Shown in pieces: positions 15,746-24,755 of a DNA stretch of 35,125 nucleotides (positions are counted from its first letter, which is position 1; each line of letters starts with the position of its first letter). The notes under the pieces are model-generated. The model saw only the letters and a program-made list of their open reading frames with translations. It was not told the DNA's origin and ran no database searches. The position numbers and the translations under genes were made by a program. The stretch is from Methylobacter sp. (GTDB lineage: Bacteria; Pseudomonadota; Gammaproteobacteria; Methylococcales; Methylomonadaceae). The stretch covers positions 1 through 35,125 of the forward strand of contig JAURVK010000165.1 of NCBI GenBank assembly GCA_030655535.1. The letters are read 5' to 3'.

Positions 15746-16615
15746 TCATCGTTGATCAACAGCCGTCGCTGTCGGCGCCAAATTTAATAATTTGGCGCGT
15801 TGTTCATCATTAGCGCCATAACGGGCGAAAGCCTGCGCCATTAATACCAAAACCACTCGCCTGTTCTTAAATCGCCCCGTCTCTATGTTGTTATCGCCAA
15901 TAGGATGAAACTCGCCATAACCAATGGCTGACAAATGGGGCGGATTAATGCCGTCCTTGACAAACTCATGTACGACGCTGGTCGCACGAGCAGATGACAA
16001 ATCCCAGTTCGACCTGAATTTTAGATTATCGATAGGAACATTATCGGTATGCCCTTCAATATTAATCATGTTTGGCAATGGCTTGATCACTTCGACAATT
16101 TTTTTCAACACGGGTATCGCTTTTTTGGACAATTCCGCCTCACCGCTCAAGAATAACAGCTCACTATTCATTTCCAGCTCTATCCAATAATCGTTTTTTT
16201 TAACTGAAACCAGCTCATCATCAATAAAAGGCGCTAAAACCTGTTCGAATTGATCGGACACTTGGCTCAACTGCCTTCTTTCTTTTAATATTTCTTCGCT
16301 CAGCTCCCGCCTTTTTTCAATTTCCACCGTCGTGGGATTTTCTAATGGAATAGGTTGTATGATCGTCGACAAAGCGCCAGCCTCAATGGAGATAACTTCG
16401 TTGCCCTGCTGTTCTTTATTTGAAAATGCTTCGCCTAATGAATCGGACAATGACTTGTACTTCCCTTCATTGACCGATGAAATTGAATACATGACCACAA
16501 AAAATGCAAATAACAAGGTAATGAAATCCGCGTAAGACACCATCCATCGGTCATGATTTGTAGTAGGCGACCGGCGGTCGGCCGCCCCTACATATCTTTT
16601 CATTCGCCTCGTCAT
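15746..16615 (-). CDS. motD: Flagellar motor stator protein MotD (MotB-like, OmpA family)
   Basis: The protein has a short charged N-terminus, one membrane helix (SYADFITLLFAFFVVMYSIS) with the proton-binding aspartate at Asp30, and a periplasmic OmpA/peptidoglycan-binding domain (NIEGHTDNVPID, then SNWDLSSARATSVV and GYGEFHP). It pairs with MotC to form a stator that drives flagellar rotation. I chose ATG 16615 because AAAGG lies 8 nt upstream. ATG 16639, overlapping the motC stop, would add eight residues. Unusually, the N-terminal codons for VGAADRRSP fall within a genome-type palindromic repeat (16563-16591). Confidence 0.93.
   Translation of the reverse strand: MTRRMKRYVGAADRRSPTTNHDRWMVSYADFITLLFAFFVVMYSISSVNEGKYKSLSDSLGEAFSNKEQQGNEVISIEAGALSTIIQPIPLENPTTVEIEKRRELSEEILKERRQLSQVSDQFEQVLAPFIDDELVSVKKNDYWIELEMNSELLFLSGEAELSKKAIPVLKKIVEVIKPLPNMINIEGHTDNVPIDNLKFRSNWDLSSARATSVVHEFVKDGINPPHLSAIGYGEFHPIGDNNIETGRFKNRRVVLVLMAQAFARYGANDEQRAKLLNLAPTATAVDQR
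16563..16591. repeat. REP-like palindrome inside the motD coding region
   Basis: The stretch reads GTAGGCGACCGGCGGTCGGC followed by CGCCCCTAC, a GC-rich inverted repeat closely related to the 51-bp palindrome at 33544-33594 (which has GTAGGGGGCGACCGGCCGGT). It lies in frame within the cytoplasmic N-terminus of MotD and does not break the reading frame. The surrounding DNA is much poorer in G and C. Confidence 0.65.
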
Positions 16616-16628
16616 AGCCAAGCCTTTA

Positions 16629-17399
16629 CTATGCGTCATGCAGATAGCCGTCCAATTTCAGCTTGATATTTATTGGATTTTCGCCATCTGCAATAGCGAT
16701 AATGCCCTCAGTCAGCATTTCCCTGGCTTGAGTCAATGCAAGCACATGGGTTTTTAATTTATTCGCAACCGGCAAAAAAATCAGGTTGGCAGAACCCACA
16801 CCGTATATTGTCGCGACAAAAGCAGTCGCGATCCCTTGACCTAAAAGTCCCGGGTTAGTCAGATTCTGCATCACATGAATTAAGCCCATGACGGCACCGA
16901 GAATACCGATGGTCGGCGCATAACCGCCCATAGCTTCATACAATCCTGCCGCCTGTAAGCCCATATTTTCCTTGGAATATATATCCAGATCCAATATCTC
17001 ACGTATTGCATCAGGATTATTTCCGTCAACCAACAACTGCAAACCCTTTTTTATAAACGGATCTTTTTCGTTAGGCAGCGCATTTTCAAGACCCAACAAA
17101 CCTTCCTTTCGTGCCAGATGGCTCCAGTAAATCACCTTGTCGATTTGCGCCGAAAGATCCGCTTCTTTGGGTATTAATATCCACGAAAACATTTTCATGC
17201 TTCTGACAAAAATAGCCGGTGGAAATTGCAAAAGCGTCGCCCCGAATGTTCCCCCAAACACAATAATAAGTGCCGGCACATTAACCAACGAACTGATGTC
17301 GCCGCCATCCAATACGATCCCCAGCAGAATCGCACCGACACCGACTAAAACACCGGTGATGCTTAAAATATCCATTTTTTTAGTTTTCAACTCGGCCAC
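16629..17399 (-). CDS. motC: Flagellar motor stator protein MotC (MotA family)
   Basis: The 256-residue protein has four membrane segments and the MotA/PomA layout. The first is near residues 10-30, with GVGAILLGIVLDGG. The cytoplasmic loop contains KKGLQLLVDGNNPDAIREIL. The final pair of helices includes GYAPTIGILGAVMGLIHVMQNL and GIATAFVATIYGVGSANLIFLPVANKLK. It is the channel partner of MotD. The length and the DGGDIS region suit the Pseudomonas MotC or Vibrio PomA type. It starts 9 bp after the fliA stop. Confidence 0.94.
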   Translation of the reverse strand: MAELKTKKMDILSITGVLVGVGAILLGIVLDGGDISSLVNVPALIIVFGGTFGATLLQFPPAIFVRSMKMFSWILIPKEADLSAQIDKVIYWSHLARKEGLLGLENALPNEKDPFIKKGLQLLVDGNNPDAIREILDLDIYSKENMGLQAAGLYEAMGGYAPTIGILGAVMGLIHVMQNLTNPGLLGQGIATAFVATIYGVGSANLIFLPVANKLKTHVLALTQAREMLTEGIIAIADGENPINIKLKLDGYLHDA

Positions 17400-17408
17400 T
17401 AAAAACTA

Positions 17409-18137
17409 TCACTCGGCTGTCCATTCAGACAGCCTTGAACGTAATCTCAACACGGCCTGAGTGCTGATCTGGCTGACCCTGGATTCACTCACATTTAACA
17501 CTTCGCCGATTTCCCGCAAATTAAGTTCTTCATCATAATAGAGCGATATAACCAGGCGCTCACGTTCGGGCAAACCCATGATCGCGTCTGCCAATGCCTG
17601 TTGAAAACCTTCGCGACCTAGGCCGTCTGCCAGACCTTCTTGCTGACTCAGGGATTCATCAAGATAATGATCCCCATCTTGCGCCAATTCTTCGACACTG
17701 AACACACGGCAGCTGCTTGAATCTTGCAGAATATGATTATATTCATCAATGGCTATGCCTAAATACTCAGCCACATCGACGTCTCTTGCCTCGCGCCCGG
17801 TTCTGTTTTCGATCGTCCGTATCGCGTCGGACACCCTACGCGATTTTTTATGCACGGAACGAGGCGTCCAGTCACTGCGTCTGACCTCATCCAACATCGA
17901 ACCCCGAATACGAATACCGGCATAGGTATCAAAACTGGCTCCCTGCGAGGCGTCATAATTCTTGATAGCCTCCAGCAAGCCAAGCATCCCTGCCTGAATC
18001 AAATCATCGACTTGAACCGAATCGGGCAGTCTGTTCAATAAGTGGTAGGCAATGCGCTTAACTAACGGTGCATGCTGCATGACACGCTCATCGGTGCCAC
18101 CCGCCTGTACCGCAGTGTACATTGCCACGCCACTCAT
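17409..18137 (-). CDS. fliA: Flagellar sigma factor FliA (sigma-28)
   Basis: The 242-residue protein shows region 2 (PLVKRIAYHLLNRLPDSVQVDDLIQAGMLGLLEAI), then SFDTYAGIRIRGSMLDEVR, characteristic of FliA. Region 3 has GREARDVDVAEYLGI. Region 4 ends in LVISLYYDEELNLREIGEVLNVSESRVSQI. It directs transcription of late flagellar and motility genes. The ATG overlaps the fleN stop (ATGA), so translation is probably coupled. The gene order fleN-fliA-motC differs from Pseudomonas, in which cheY, cheZ, cheA and cheB stand between fliA and motC. Confidence 0.95.
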   Translation of the reverse strand: MSGVAMYTAVQAGGTDERVMQHAPLVKRIAYHLLNRLPDSVQVDDLIQAGMLGLLEAIKNYDASQGASFDTYAGIRIRGSMLDEVRRSDWTPRSVHKKSRRVSDAIRTIENRTGREARDVDVAEYLGIAIDEYNHILQDSSSCRVFSVEELAQDGDHYLDESLSQQEGLADGLGREGFQQALADAIMGLPERERLVISLYYDEELNLREIGEVLNVSESRVSQISTQAVLRLRSRLSEWTAE

Positions 18138-19006
18138 GCAACATCCTTTTGTGAACCGTACTGAATCATTCTTTCAATAAAAAACTCGATATAACCGCCC
18201 GCCTGAGATTTCAGCGGCCAGCTGTCAATTCTTGCGGCTATCGTTTTCAATGCGAGAGCGGCTTTGCTTCTGGGAAAGCCGATAACGACCGGCATTTGTT
18301 TTTGAACTGATTTACGCAAATATTCGTCATAAGGCACTGCGCCTGCAAACTTCAGCGTAACATCCAGATAACGATCCGTTACTTTATTTAATTTCTGAAA
18401 TAGCGCGTGGCCTTGTTGAACGGTTTGAACCATATTGGTGATCACATGAAATTTGGACAAACCATAATCCCTGTTCAGCAACTTGATAAAGGCATAAGCA
18501 TCGGTTAACGAGGTCGGTTCATCGCAAACAACAACAACAATTTCCTGGCAGGCGCGGGTAAAATTCACTACACTCGCCGATATGCCGGCCGCTGTATCGA
18601 CAATCAATACGTCGATATTTTGGTCGATCTCGCTAAAGGCATGGATCACTGAGGCTTGTTCAATCGTAGTCAATTCAGACATCTTCTGAATACCCGACGC
18701 CCCTGGAATCACTCTCAAACCCAAAGGGCCGTCAATCATGATTTCATCCAGGGTTTTTTCTCCCGACAGCACATGAGAAAGATTGAACTTGGGGTACACG
18801 CCTAACAAAATATCGACATTAGCCAAGCCCATGTCGGCATCCATTAACACCACCCGCTGTCCCATTTGCGACAAGGCGATGCCGATATTAACCGACAAGT
18901 TTGTTTTGCCTACACCGCCTTTGCCGCTGGTGATTGCGATAACCCGAACCGGTTTAATTTGATTCATTTTCCGTATTCCCGCTGCTTGATCAGATTGCTT
19001 ATGCAT
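18134..19006 (-). CDS. fleN: Flagellar number regulator FleN/FlhG (MinD-like ATPase)
   Basis: The 290-residue protein from ATG 19006 begins with MHKQSDQAAGIRKMNQ, which contains the DQAxGLR-type motif that in FlhG activates FlhF. Then comes the deviant Walker A SGKGGVGKTN (residues 27-36), and MDADMGLANVDILLG and DTAAGIS follow, as in MinD/ParA-like ATPases. An amphipathic C-terminal tail (GGYIEFFIERMIQYG) probably binds the membrane. It limits the number of flagella by restraining FlhF and the master regulator. The longer ORF reaching 19075 would overlap flhF by 77 bp, so the 19006 start, with an 8-bp overlap, is more likely. Confidence 0.94.
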   Translation of the reverse strand: MHKQSDQAAGIRKMNQIKPVRVIAITSGKGGVGKTNLSVNIGIALSQMGQRVVLMDADMGLANVDILLGVYPKFNLSHVLSGEKTLDEIMIDGPLGLRVIPGASGIQKMSELTTIEQASVIHAFSEIDQNIDVLIVDTAAGISASVVNFTRACQEIVVVVCDEPTSLTDAYAFIKLLNRDYGLSKFHVITNMVQTVQQGHALFQKLNKVTDRYLDVTLKFAGAVPYDEYLRKSVQKQMPVVIGFPRSKAALALKTIAARIDSWPLKSQAGGYIEFFIERMIQYGSQKDVA

Positions 19007-20435
19007 AGCCTTGCGCCGCCCAAGCTTCATTATTTGCATCGTTATAGTCGTTCTCTTCGTCCAACTCAGCCGCACATTGCGCCACTAAAGTCAGGGCACA
19101 AGGGCTATGCATATCTTCAGGTACTTGCTGACCGTCGGCAATAAAAGACAGCGGCAAGTTATGTTCTATTATGGAAGAAATTGCCGAACCAATCGTTGCC
19201 GTCTCATCAAGTTTAGTCAAAATACAGGCTTGCGGTTCAAAAACCTGGAAGGCTTTGATAATTTCATTCATGGCCTTGTATTCGGTCGCAGCCGACATCA
19301 CCAGATAGGATTTAATGGCTTGTCCGCTTTGTTGCAGGGTATTAATCTGCTCGACCAACTTCATATCGCGTTGGCTCATACCGGCAGTATCAATCAAAAT
19401 AAGACGTTTGTCTGCAAAACCATTGATAATATTGCACAACTCAGAAGCGCTGGATGCCACCCGAACCGGAATACCCAGTATCCGTCCATAGGTATTCAGT
19501 TGCTCATGAGCGCCTATTCGATAATTATCGGTAGTAATCAAGGCAATCTGTCTTGGCCCGTGCTTTAAAATGAATTTTGCGGCCAGTTTGGCAATAGTTG
19601 TGGTTTTACCTACGCCCGTAGGCCCTACTAAGGCGGCAATACCGCCGTTCTGGAGCAAATCATCATCGGCTACCGGCATCACTTTAGCCAGCAGTTCTTG
19701 TGCCTGGCTAAAAGCAAGTTCGGCATCCGTATGATTGGCAAAACGGTTGGCAATTTTAACGCTCAGTTTTCTTGAAATACTCATGCCGGCTAAACGTTGC
19801 AGCAATTCAGCCCTGACCGGATTGGCTTGCGCATTATGCGCCCAACTAACGTTGGACAATTTGGAGTCCATCGCGGATCTTAAGGATTTGAGTTCCCGGC
19901 TCATTTCCAGCAACAAATTATCTGACAGATTGCTCTGTTTTTCCTCCGGCATGGCTATTTGCATAGGCCTTTCTCTTATAACCGGCTTGGTGCCTTTTGC
20001 TGTGACTGTTTCCAAATTTCCGCGCAGATGTACTTTTTCTGCATAGCCCACATACTGATCAATATTCCGGCGACCGCCAGGGACGGTGGAAGTGTCGGAA
20101 TCGGTAGGGAAGCGCTGCGACCGCGCTGGAGCATTCTCAGCCAAAAAACCATCCGTACTTTGTTTTCTTGAGCTGCTTAAGACGTGCAAGCGATTTTTTT
20201 CTGCTTCAAAATCAGGCAAATCCATTTTTTGCGACCGAGAGGGAGACTGTTGCTCTTCGGCCTGTTTTTGCAACTTGCTTTGAATCAACTGCTCATCAAA
20301 ATCTCGCGCTGCAACGATCTCAACACCGCCGTCAACCGACTTGTTTGACATGATGACTGCATCGGCGCCCAATTCTTCTTTGACCATTCGCATGGCCTGG
20401 CGTATATCTTCTGCAAAAAAACGTTTAATTTTCAT
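18999..20435 (-). CDS. flhF: Flagellar biosynthesis SRP-type GTPase FlhF
   Basis: The 478-residue protein opens with the FlhF B-domain start MKIKRFFAEDIRQAMRMVKE and ELGADAVIMSN. It then has a long, variable, polar linker (about residues 60-200). The NG domain follows: Walker A GPTGVGKTTT at about residue 271, then ITTDNYRIGAHEQL, DTAGMSQRD and LTKLDETATIGSAIS. FlhF places the flagellum at the cell pole and recruits FliF. It lies between flhA (16 bp) and fleN (overlap), the normal order for polar flagellates. Confidence 0.95.
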   Translation of the reverse strand: MKIKRFFAEDIRQAMRMVKEELGADAVIMSNKSVDGGVEIVAARDFDEQLIQSKLQKQAEEQQSPSRSQKMDLPDFEAEKNRLHVLSSSRKQSTDGFLAENAPARSQRFPTDSDTSTVPGGRRNIDQYVGYAEKVHLRGNLETVTAKGTKPVIRERPMQIAMPEEKQSNLSDNLLLEMSRELKSLRSAMDSKLSNVSWAHNAQANPVRAELLQRLAGMSISRKLSVKIANRFANHTDAELAFSQAQELLAKVMPVADDDLLQNGGIAALVGPTGVGKTTTIAKLAAKFILKHGPRQIALITTDNYRIGAHEQLNTYGRILGIPVRVASSASELCNIINGFADKRLILIDTAGMSQRDMKLVEQINTLQQSGQAIKSYLVMSAATEYKAMNEIIKAFQVFEPQACILTKLDETATIGSAISSIIEHNLPLSFIADGQQVPEDMHSPCALTLVAQCAAELDEENDYNDANNEAWAAQGYA

Positions 20436-20451
20436 AGGTTAGCCTCATGTG

Positions 20452-22551
20452 CTATGTTCGTCGCCCAACAGTTGAAACCACTTTGATCTGGCGATCAGCA
20501 GGTATTTCATTGTATGCCAAGACATGTAATCCGGGAATGGAATGGCGAACGAATCGGGATAACCAAGGGCGGATATAAGAAGAAACCAACAACACCGCTG
20601 TTTGTCCTTCCATTTCCATTTTCTGCATACTTGTCTGCAAGGATGTATGCATTTGTTCTGCTAACCCCGGTTCGATCCCGACACCACTTTCGCCTGCCGT
20701 CTGCAAAGACTTATGCAACAACTGTTCCAACTCATGATCCAGCGTAATAACCGGCAACTCGTCTTGCATCCCACTGATTTCATGGATGATTAATCGCCCC
20801 AATGCCGCGCGTACCGCTGACGTCAAGATGTCGGGATCTTGACTCTTAAGCCCGTACTCCGCCAAAGTTTCGACGATACTACGCATATCCCGGATAGGAA
20901 CATGCTCTTGCAGCAGGTTTTGCAATACCTTGACCACCACACCTAGCGGCAATGTTTTCGGCACCAAGTCCTCGACCAACTTAGGAGCGGACTTAGCCAG
21001 GTTATCGAGTATCTTATACGCCTCTTCATAACCGAACAATTCATGGGCATGCGCCTGCAACAGATGACTCAAATGGGTCGCCACCACAGTTCCCGGATCA
21101 ACCACCGTATAACCCAGGGTTTGCGCATGATCTTTCTGGCTCGGCTCTATCCACACCGCATCCAGACCAAAAGCAGGATCCTTACAGGCATTGCCCTTCA
21201 AGGTACCAAAAACACGCCCCGGATTAATCGCCATTTCCATTTCCGGCATAATTTCGGCCTCACCGACGGTCACTCCCATCAGCGAAATTCGGTAAGCTGT
21301 TGGACTTAAATCAAGGTTATCCCGGATATGCACCGATGGTATTAAAAAACCCAACTCTTGAGACAGTTTTTTCCGTACGCCTTTGATTCGAACCATGAGT
21401 TGTCCGCCCTGGTTCTTGTCCACCAACGGAATGAGTCGATAACCTACTTCCAGCCCGACAACATCGACCGGCATCACATCATCCCAGCCCAACTCTTTAG
21501 TCTCGGGAATGACGGTGTTTTGAGCCAGCTCCTGCGGATAATCGACAGCAACTAACTCGGCTTGTTTATGCTTCTTGTCAATTAAATAGGCGGAACCGGC
21601 TAAAATCAGGGCCAGCAAGATAAAGACCATATTCGGCATACCGGGAATGATACCCAGCGCGCCTACCACTGCTGCGGTAACCGTCAACGCTTTGGGATTT
21701 GCAAATAACTGAGTAGTGACCTGTTGTCCAATATTTTCGCCGGTGCTGCCGACCTTGGTAACCACCAGCGCGGATGCTGTCGACAATAACAACGAAGGAA
21801 TTTGAGCGACCAAACCATCGCCAATAGACAGCAATACATAAATCTCGCCTGCCTCGGCAAAACTTAAATTGTGCTGAGTAACACCAATGGCAAGACCGCC
21901 AATCATGTTGACAAATAAAATAATAATCCCGGCGATCGCATCGCCCCTGACAAATTTACTGGCGCCATCCATAGAGCCGTAAAAATCCGCCTCGGTAGCC
22001 ACTTCGGCACGCCGCTCACGCGCTTCATCCTGGGTCAGCAAGCCGGCATTCAAATCCGCATCAATAGCCATTTGTTTGCCCGGCATCGCATCCAGCGTAA
22101 ATCGTGCCCCAACTTCCGCAATCCGTCCGGCACCTTTGGTAACGACCATGAAGTTAATGATGATCAATATCGCAAAAACCACCAGACCTACAGCAAAGTT
22201 ACCGCCGATAACAAAAGCGCCAAAGGCCTCAATCACCTTACCGGCAGCATCGCCGCCCTTATGTCCGTCGATCAATACGACACGTGTCGAAGCCACGTTC
22301 AGCGCCAGTCGCAGTATGGTCGCCAGCAGAATAACGGTTGGAAATGACGCAAATTCCAACGGTTTAATGGTGTAGACAACAACCAGCAATATAATTAGCG
22401 AAAAAGCGATATTAAAGGTAAAGAACAGGTCGAGTACGAATGCCGGCAACGGTAATATCAGCATCGACAACACCATGATGATAACCAAGGGCGCACCCAA
22501 CTCGGCTTTGCCCAGTATCGCCAACGCTGCTTTTAATTTAGCAAAGTCCAT
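20452..22551 (-). CDS. flhA: Flagellar export gate protein FlhA
   Basis: The 699-residue protein has the normal family length. Its N-terminal half (1-325) has about eight hydrophobic segments, with the FHIPEP signature region near NFMVVTKGAGRIAEVGARFTLDAMPGKQMAIDADLNAGLL. Asp and Glu in GLLTQDEARERRAEV form the charged cytoplasmic loop. The C-terminal half (from about 350) is the cytosolic nonamer-forming domain with the linker and DELPVITLDHELE. FlhA is the core of the export gate that uses the proton motive force and binds chaperone-substrate complexes. It follows flhB by 6 bp. Confidence 0.97.
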   Translation of the reverse strand: MDFAKLKAALAILGKAELGAPLVIIMVLSMLILPLPAFVLDLFFTFNIAFSLIILLVVVYTIKPLEFASFPTVILLATILRLALNVASTRVVLIDGHKGGDAAGKVIEAFGAFVIGGNFAVGLVVFAILIIINFMVVTKGAGRIAEVGARFTLDAMPGKQMAIDADLNAGLLTQDEARERRAEVATEADFYGSMDGASKFVRGDAIAGIIILFVNMIGGLAIGVTQHNLSFAEAGEIYVLLSIGDGLVAQIPSLLLSTASALVVTKVGSTGENIGQQVTTQLFANPKALTVTAAVVGALGIIPGMPNMVFILLALILAGSAYLIDKKHKQAELVAVDYPQELAQNTVIPETKELGWDDVMPVDVVGLEVGYRLIPLVDKNQGGQLMVRIKGVRKKLSQELGFLIPSVHIRDNLDLSPTAYRISLMGVTVGEAEIMPEMEMAINPGRVFGTLKGNACKDPAFGLDAVWIEPSQKDHAQTLGYTVVDPGTVVATHLSHLLQAHAHELFGYEEAYKILDNLAKSAPKLVEDLVPKTLPLGVVVKVLQNLLQEHVPIRDMRSIVETLAEYGLKSQDPDILTSAVRAALGRLIIHEISGMQDELPVITLDHELEQLLHKSLQTAGESGVGIEPGLAEQMHTSLQTSMQKMEMEGQTAVLLVSSYIRPWLSRFVRHSIPGLHVLAYNEIPADRQIKVVSTVGRRT

Positions 22552-22557
22552 ACCCGG

Positions 22558-23682
22558 TTAATCCCGTTTAAATTCGTCAGGCACGTTAATATCTGCCGGC
22601 GGCAATGGCGCTCTCCAATCATTTTTCTGAGCAGCTTTTAACTGATAGACATAAGCGAGAATCTGAGCTACGGCCAAATAAAGCCCCTGCGGTATCTCAT
22701 TATCTATTTCGGTCGAATAATACAACGCTCTGGCTAACGGCGGAGACGCCACCAGCGGCACCTCGGCGCCAATCGCTGTATTACGGATTTGGGCGGCTAT
22801 CAAATCGACGCCCTTGGCAACCAGCTTTGGCGCGCTATTTGAGTTTTGATCATATTTTAAGGCCACCGCATAATGATTGGGATTGGTAACAATAACATCG
22901 GCGTTCGGCACTTCCGACATCATACGTCTTTGCGACATTTCCATTTGCACTCTGCGCTGCCTACCCTTGGTTTCCGGACTACCCTCAGACTCTTTATTTT
23001 CATCCTTAATTTCCTGCTTGGACATTTTTAGGTTTTTAGTGTGCTCCCACAGCTGATAAGGCACGTCGATCATCGCAATTAAAACCAACGAAGCGCTAAG
23101 CACTAAAAAGCACACACCGATAATATTCAGCGCATGACTGACTGATTGATCTAGCGGCTCAGCGCTCAATCCAAGCAATTTATCGATAAAGCTTTTGTAC
23201 AAAGCAACCGCTACAGCAAAGACCAATAAAATTTTCAATAAGGCTTTGAATAGCTCAACCAATCCTCGTACCGCAAAAATTCTGGCGATCCCTGTAATTG
23301 GATTCATTTTTGACGGTTTAAACGCTATAGCCTCCCAACTGAACACCCAGCCGCCCATCGATATGGGGGTAATAATGGCGACAAAGACCATCAGCGCAAA
23401 AAACGGCGCCATCAATAGGAGGCTATCAATCATCGCCTGTTTAAAAAAGACCATCGGACTAACGGGGTCGAAAATAATTTCGCGGCTCAACTGAAACTGC
23501 GCCTGCATTACCTCTATCAAGCCCTTGCCGATTTTTCCTCCCTGTATAAGAAACATCGAGGCACTTGCTATCAGCATGACAAAAGTATTGAGCTCCCTGG
23601 ACCTGGCAATCTGGCCTTTCTTTTTGGAGTCTTCTAGCCGCTTACCCGTGGGTTCTTCGGTTTTATCGTCTTTATCTGCCAT
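22558..23682 (-). CDS. flhB: Flagellar export switch protein FlhB (variant NPNH cleavage site)
   Basis: The 374-residue protein starts with DDKTEEPTGKRLEDSKKKGQIARS, the FlhB signature, followed by four membrane segments (about 30-210). Its cytoplasmic tail has the linker EIKDENKESEGSPETKGR. The autocleavage site reads TNPNHYAVALKYD, with Asn267, Pro268, Asn269 and His270, instead of the usual NPTH. The N-P bond itself is intact. FlhB changes export specificity from hook to filament substrates after self-cleavage. The third position is normally Thr. The start and neighbours (fliR 8 bp upstream, flhA downstream) are standard. Confidence 0.96.
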   Translation of the reverse strand: MADKDDKTEEPTGKRLEDSKKKGQIARSRELNTFVMLIASASMFLIQGGKIGKGLIEVMQAQFQLSREIIFDPVSPMVFFKQAMIDSLLLMAPFFALMVFVAIITPISMGGWVFSWEAIAFKPSKMNPITGIARIFAVRGLVELFKALLKILLVFAVAVALYKSFIDKLLGLSAEPLDQSVSHALNIIGVCFLVLSASLVLIAMIDVPYQLWEHTKNLKMSKQEIKDENKESEGSPETKGRQRRVQMEMSQRRMMSEVPNADVIVTNPNHYAVALKYDQNSNSAPKLVAKGVDLIAAQIRNTAIGAEVPLVASPPLARALYYSTEIDNEIPQGLYLAVAQILAYVYQLKAAQKNDWRAPLPPADINVPDEFKRD

Positions 23683-23690
23683 AACTTAAT

Positions 23691-24464
23691 TTACAATTGC
23701 AATAACTGGCCGATCAAATCGTAAGCATCCGTCAATATCCCGGAAAATTGAGTCAGCACATCAGGTAATGTTTTCCAAACCAACAGCATTCCCAACATTA
23801 AGGTTACCGGAAATCCCACCGAAAAAATTTGCAATTGCGGTGCCGCTCTGGCCGCTACCCCAAAAATGACATTAACCAACAACAGACTGGCCATAACCGG
23901 CATGGCCAGCAATAGGCCACCCGAGAACAACCGACCACTCCAGACGATAATTGACCAGACGCCTGCCTTATCTATACCGTCTATACCAATGGGCAAGGTT
24001 TTAAAGCTATCCAGCAGCATTTGTATCAACAACAAATGACCATTCAAACTGATAAAAACTAAGGTAGCGATAATAGTATAGAGTTGCGCAATCACCGGCA
24101 CCTGCTGCCCGCTTTGCGGATCTACCATCATTGAAAAACCCAAGCCCATGCTTAAAGCAATGGCTTGCCCGGCAAAAACGACGGCGGCAAAAACCAACTG
24201 CACGATAAAACCACTGGTCAAACCGATCATAGTCTGAGTAATAGCCATCATAAATCCAGTATAGCTAAACATTTCAACAGCAGGCAAAGGGGGGAGTAAA
24301 GGCATGATAACCAGCGTCATTACCAGCGCAAGAATCAGCCTGACTCGGGTCGGAACCGCTTGAATGCTGAACAAGGGCACGGATACAAACATCGCACTAA
24401 TACGCATTAAAGGCCATATAAATAATGCCGCCTGATCGAGGAGCTGCTCTTCGGTAAAGTTCAA
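23691..24464 (-). CDS. fliR: Flagellar export protein FliR
   Basis: The 257-residue protein has six hydrophobic segments with the FliR family features: FIWPLMRISAMFVSVPLFS near the N-terminus, RVRLILALVMTLVIMPLLP, and GLTSGFIVQLVFAAVVFAGQAIALSMGLGFSMMVDPQSGQQVP. With FliP and FliQ it forms the core export gate channel. Only 3 bp separate it from fliQ. Confidence 0.96.
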   Translation of the reverse strand: MNFTEEQLLDQAALFIWPLMRISAMFVSVPLFSIQAVPTRVRLILALVMTLVIMPLLPPLPAVEMFSYTGFMMAITQTMIGLTSGFIVQLVFAAVVFAGQAIALSMGLGFSMMVDPQSGQQVPVIAQLYTIIATLVFISLNGHLLLIQMLLDSFKTLPIGIDGIDKAGVWSIIVWSGRLFSGGLLLAMPVMASLLLVNVIFGVAARAAPQLQIFSVGFPVTLMLGMLLVWKTLPDVLTQFSGILTDAYDLIGQLLQL

Positions 24465-24467
24465 CGT

Positions 24468-24737
24468 TCAACCAATTAATTGAGGAATATCCCGGATCAA
24501 GCCCTGAAAGTAATCAAGGAACATTTGCATCATCCCCGGCCCCATAATCATCAAAACAATCCCTATAACCATTAACTTGGGGATAAATGTCAAGGTCGCC
24601 TCATTAATCTGTGTAGCCGCCTGAAACATCGCGATAATCAGGCCTACAGCCAATGATGGCAATAACACCGGAGCCGTCAGTTTAACCGCGACAATCATCG
24701 CATCCTGCGCAATGGTAGAAATGGTTTCCGGTGTCAT
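24468..24737 (-). CDS. fliQ: Flagellar export protein FliQ
   Basis: The 89-residue protein has the normal family length, two hydrophobic helices, and the typical MTPETISTIAQDAMIVAVKLTAP start with VGLIIAMFQAATQINEATLTFIPKL. It packs around the FliP-FliR core of the export channel. The order fliP-fliQ-fliR is kept, with 18 bp to fliP upstream. Confidence 0.97.
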   Translation of the reverse strand: MTPETISTIAQDAMIVAVKLTAPVLLPSLAVGLIIAMFQAATQINEATLTFIPKLMVIGIVLMIMGPGMMQMFLDYFQGLIRDIPQLIG

Positions 24738-24755
24738 AATTGACCTCTTTTGTTG

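Noticed and set aside
19007-19075. N-terminal extension of fleN
   Set aside because: It would overlap flhF by 77 bp and lacks resemblance to FleN. The DQAxGLR motif starts right after ATG 19006.
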